Source: Kuschelorhynchus macadamiae (Eukaryota; Arthropoda; Insecta; Coleoptera; Curculionidae). From it: a DNA stretch of 64,000 bases. Positions 62,616-64,000 of the stretch are shown one piece after another (position 1 is the stretch's first letter; each line of letters opens with the position of its first letter). A model generated the notes under the pieces. It was not told the origin of the DNA. It searched no databases and worked only from the letters and a program-made list of their open reading frames with translations. The DNA lies in NCBI GenBank assembly GCA_030620095.1, contig JAUTXW010005194.1, positions 1,100,501 through 1,164,500 on the forward strand, in the 5' to 3' direction. Position numbers and translations under genes: made by a program.

Positions 62616-63863
62616 CGAGGGGCAAACCACTACCCTAAATTTTGCACACTTACTTCCCCATTGTGCAAAAAATTCCTCATAATTCCTGATACTTCCCGTA
62701 CATCCTTATTACATCCTGTAGTCCGCTGTTAGTACTTCCTCTAAATTTTCAATACTTCCCTATACATCCTTAATATATCATCCAACACCCTTAATATGTC
62801 CTTATACATCCTCAATATATCCCCGTACATCGTTAATACTTCCCCATTAAACCCTGGCAATTCATCCCTAATATATAGGTAATACGAAGATTTAGCTACT
62901 AGTACCTAAAATCTAGTATGTCAAAGAAAAGGCCTAACTAAATACAGCAAAAGCTAAACACTGAATCAGGAAAATTGAGAAATATTCTAATAAAACTCAT
63001 TGAAACCATTTATGAATAAAGTATATTTTTTAAGTACACTTGACAACTAGTAAGTCCAATAATGGTAATTAAATTAAGGTTTTTTTAAATTTTTTGTAGA
63101 TATTCTTTATTTTCATTTTATCATGCCTACTTATCTGAAATAATTCGTTACTGAGGTTGCCAATTAGATTTATTGGGCCGTAACAGATATATTTCTCTTC
63201 TACTACATCCACATCTTTATTTTTCGGCCATTTATGTGTGGCGAAGTCTGGCTTGGCGTTTTGCTGCAAAAATTTAAATTTATGCTTTTTATTCTCTATA
63301 TTTCTATATTCTGTCTATATATCACCTTTCATCGTAAAATACAGCGTAATATTTTCCAACCTAAAATTAGAGAATATAAGTGAATTAGTCTAATAGTAGA
63401 CGGATGTATCTAAAAAAAAAAACACTGTACCTGTAGCTCTTTCGAGTCGAATTTCGTTTCACCATTTTCATCCCGATCTTCAGTATCTGTCTCCGTATCT
63501 GTTGAGTCGTCAAGTAAAACGTCATTTACTTCATTCGAAGTCTTGTCCAAAGACTGTTCCTCCTTCTTCCTTTTTGAGGCTAGTCTGTTGCTAGTTATTG
63601 TCCTTGTTCTTTTTGATCACATAAATCTTCTGAGATGGGCCGTACTTAGTCTTCCTTTTTCTTCTTCCAACAACCAATAATACAGGGTGTTACAAATTCG
63701 AAAGAAAAACATGACATTTTAACAACCGCAGAAAATAAGAGGTTAGTTAATTAGGACAATTTTGCACAGTTTAATGTTAAGTAAAAAGTCGCTTCATATT
63801 GCCTGTACTTCCTCGCATACCTCCTTCCTGTGTACACCAACTTCCTCAGCTGTTTGCCCCTCG
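62616..63863 (-). mobile_element. Unclassified TIR element, 8-bp TSD GGTAGGAA
   Basis: 1248 bp with perfect 12-bp TIRs CGAGGGGCAAAC ... GTTTGCCCCTCG and an exact 8-bp duplication GGTAGGAA (62608-62615, 63864-63871) in the middle of transposase F coding sequence. The left subterminal 200 bp is packed with ACTTCC and ACATCCTTA-type motifs; the right end has several ACTTCC copies too. It carries a two-exon open reading frame on the minus strand. TSD length fits hAT, P or Zisupton-like superfamilies, but the TIR sequence is not one I recognise. Confidence 0.85.
63069..63616 (-). CDS. Unrecognised two-exon gene carried by the TIR element
   Basis: I do not recognise this protein. Exon 1 is open from 63616 to 63431: a basic stretch (SKRTRTITSNRLASKRKKEE) then an acidic one (NEVNDVLLDDSTDTETDTED then RDENGE), ending KELQ at a donor (CTACAG/GTACAG). 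Exon 2, 63263-63069, follows a T-rich acceptor (TTTTTGCAG) in phase with QNAKPDFATHKWPKNKDV, YICYGPINLIGNLSNELF and a lysine-rich tail to a stop. A further minus-strand piece upstream (63680-63610: GRRKRKTKYGPSQKIYVIKK) is in another frame, so the N-terminus is uncertain or broken. The pieces could be the remains of a larger transposase or an accessory protein. Confidence 0.45.
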
Positions 63864-64000
63864 GGTAGGAATTATTGATGACTACCTAATTGACCCATTT
63901 TTTTACCAGAAAGATTACCAGGTGAATCCTATACAAACTTTTTGCGAGAACATCTACCCAATTGGTTAGAAGATGTATCCGTGGATGTTAGAGCGAATAT

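Larger units (their letters stand above)
62313..64000 (+). mobile_element. DD41D element F, partial, disrupted by a TIR element; runs off the window
   Basis: TA/CAGGGTGTTAAAG at 62311 begins the element. It includes AGTACGCCACTG at 62361, a box shared with copies B and C. Coding sequence follows, then an 8-bp-TSD insertion, then more coding sequence to the window end. The N-terminal transposase coding is missing. Confidence 0.65.
62429..64000 (+). pseudogene. DD41D transposase F, interrupted
   Basis: 62429-62615 encodes NILFSDEANFSRDAIINYHN, then NHFWADENPYVITE and FSLNVWVG, the first catalytic block and what follows it. After the insertion at 62616-63863 and one copy of the duplicated target, 63872 onward continues IIDDYLIDPFF; a one-base shift in the T run at 63898-63904 moves the frame to LPGESYTNFLREHLPNWLED then VSVDVRAN at the window edge. 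The residues ahead should be the second QQD block. The N-terminal DNA-binding half is missing, so this copy was already defective. Confidence 0.8.

Overview
The window is eukaryotic, AT-rich and almost entirely non-coding for the host. It looks like an arthropod, most likely an insect with a large, transposon-rich genome; I cannot name the species. Two host exons are recognisable. Exon 1 (182-281) and exon 2 (60108-60246), both on the + strand, encode the N-terminus of pyruvate dehydrogenase kinase (Pdk). They join in frame across GT/AG borders with matching phase. The interval between them, 282-60107, is therefore one first intron of about 59.8 kb, and nearly everything else in the window is transposon sequence inside that intron or in intron 2 (60247 to the window end).

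Layout. 1-181 is the Pdk leader. 0.3-16 kb is LINE territory: pieces of at least six APE-type non-LTR retrotransposons on both strands, including an RTE-clade element (5646-8640) one stop codon from an intact ORF and nested in an older LINE. 16.4-19.2 kb is a TIR element with a two-exon THAP-domain gene, inserted into another LINE and hosting a Penelope (PLE) fragment. 20-24 kb is a graveyard of pogo, DD41D and dispersed-repeat pieces. 24.1-29.1 kb is one Penelope element split first by a hAT (8-bp TSD) and then by a DD41D Tc1/mariner-type element. 29.8-30.9 kb is a hAT-like relic with perfect 12-bp TIRs.

33.4-35.8 kb is an apparently intact DD41D element with 463-bp, nearly identical TIRs. 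36.6-41.7 kb is a minus-strand LINE interrupted by a DD41D element flanked by paired 341-bp modules. 41.8-44.5 kb is a short hAT element carrying a deleted pogo. 46.5-50.0 kb is a DD41D element with inverted arms of about 0.94 kb. 50.1-56.6 kb is a hAT split by a LINE that is itself split by a second intact DD41D element. 58.1-59.9 kb is another hAT with palindromic subterminal repeats. After Pdk exon 2 come more DD41D fragments and, at 62616-63863, an unclassified TIR element with an 8-bp TSD that carries a spliced gene I do not recognise.

Themes: (i) at least eight copies or fragments of IS630-Tc1-mariner DD41D elements from several subfamilies, with terminal architectures from 30-bp TIRs to arms of about 0.94 kb, two of them with small introns at different positions; (ii) four hammerhead-ribozyme-like motifs of the Penelope type; (iii) nests whose order of insertion can be read exactly from target-site duplications. 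The enzymes are selfish-element proteins and do not form a host pathway. Coordinates of decayed elements are approximate unless a TSD is stated. All family calls are by eye, without database searches.
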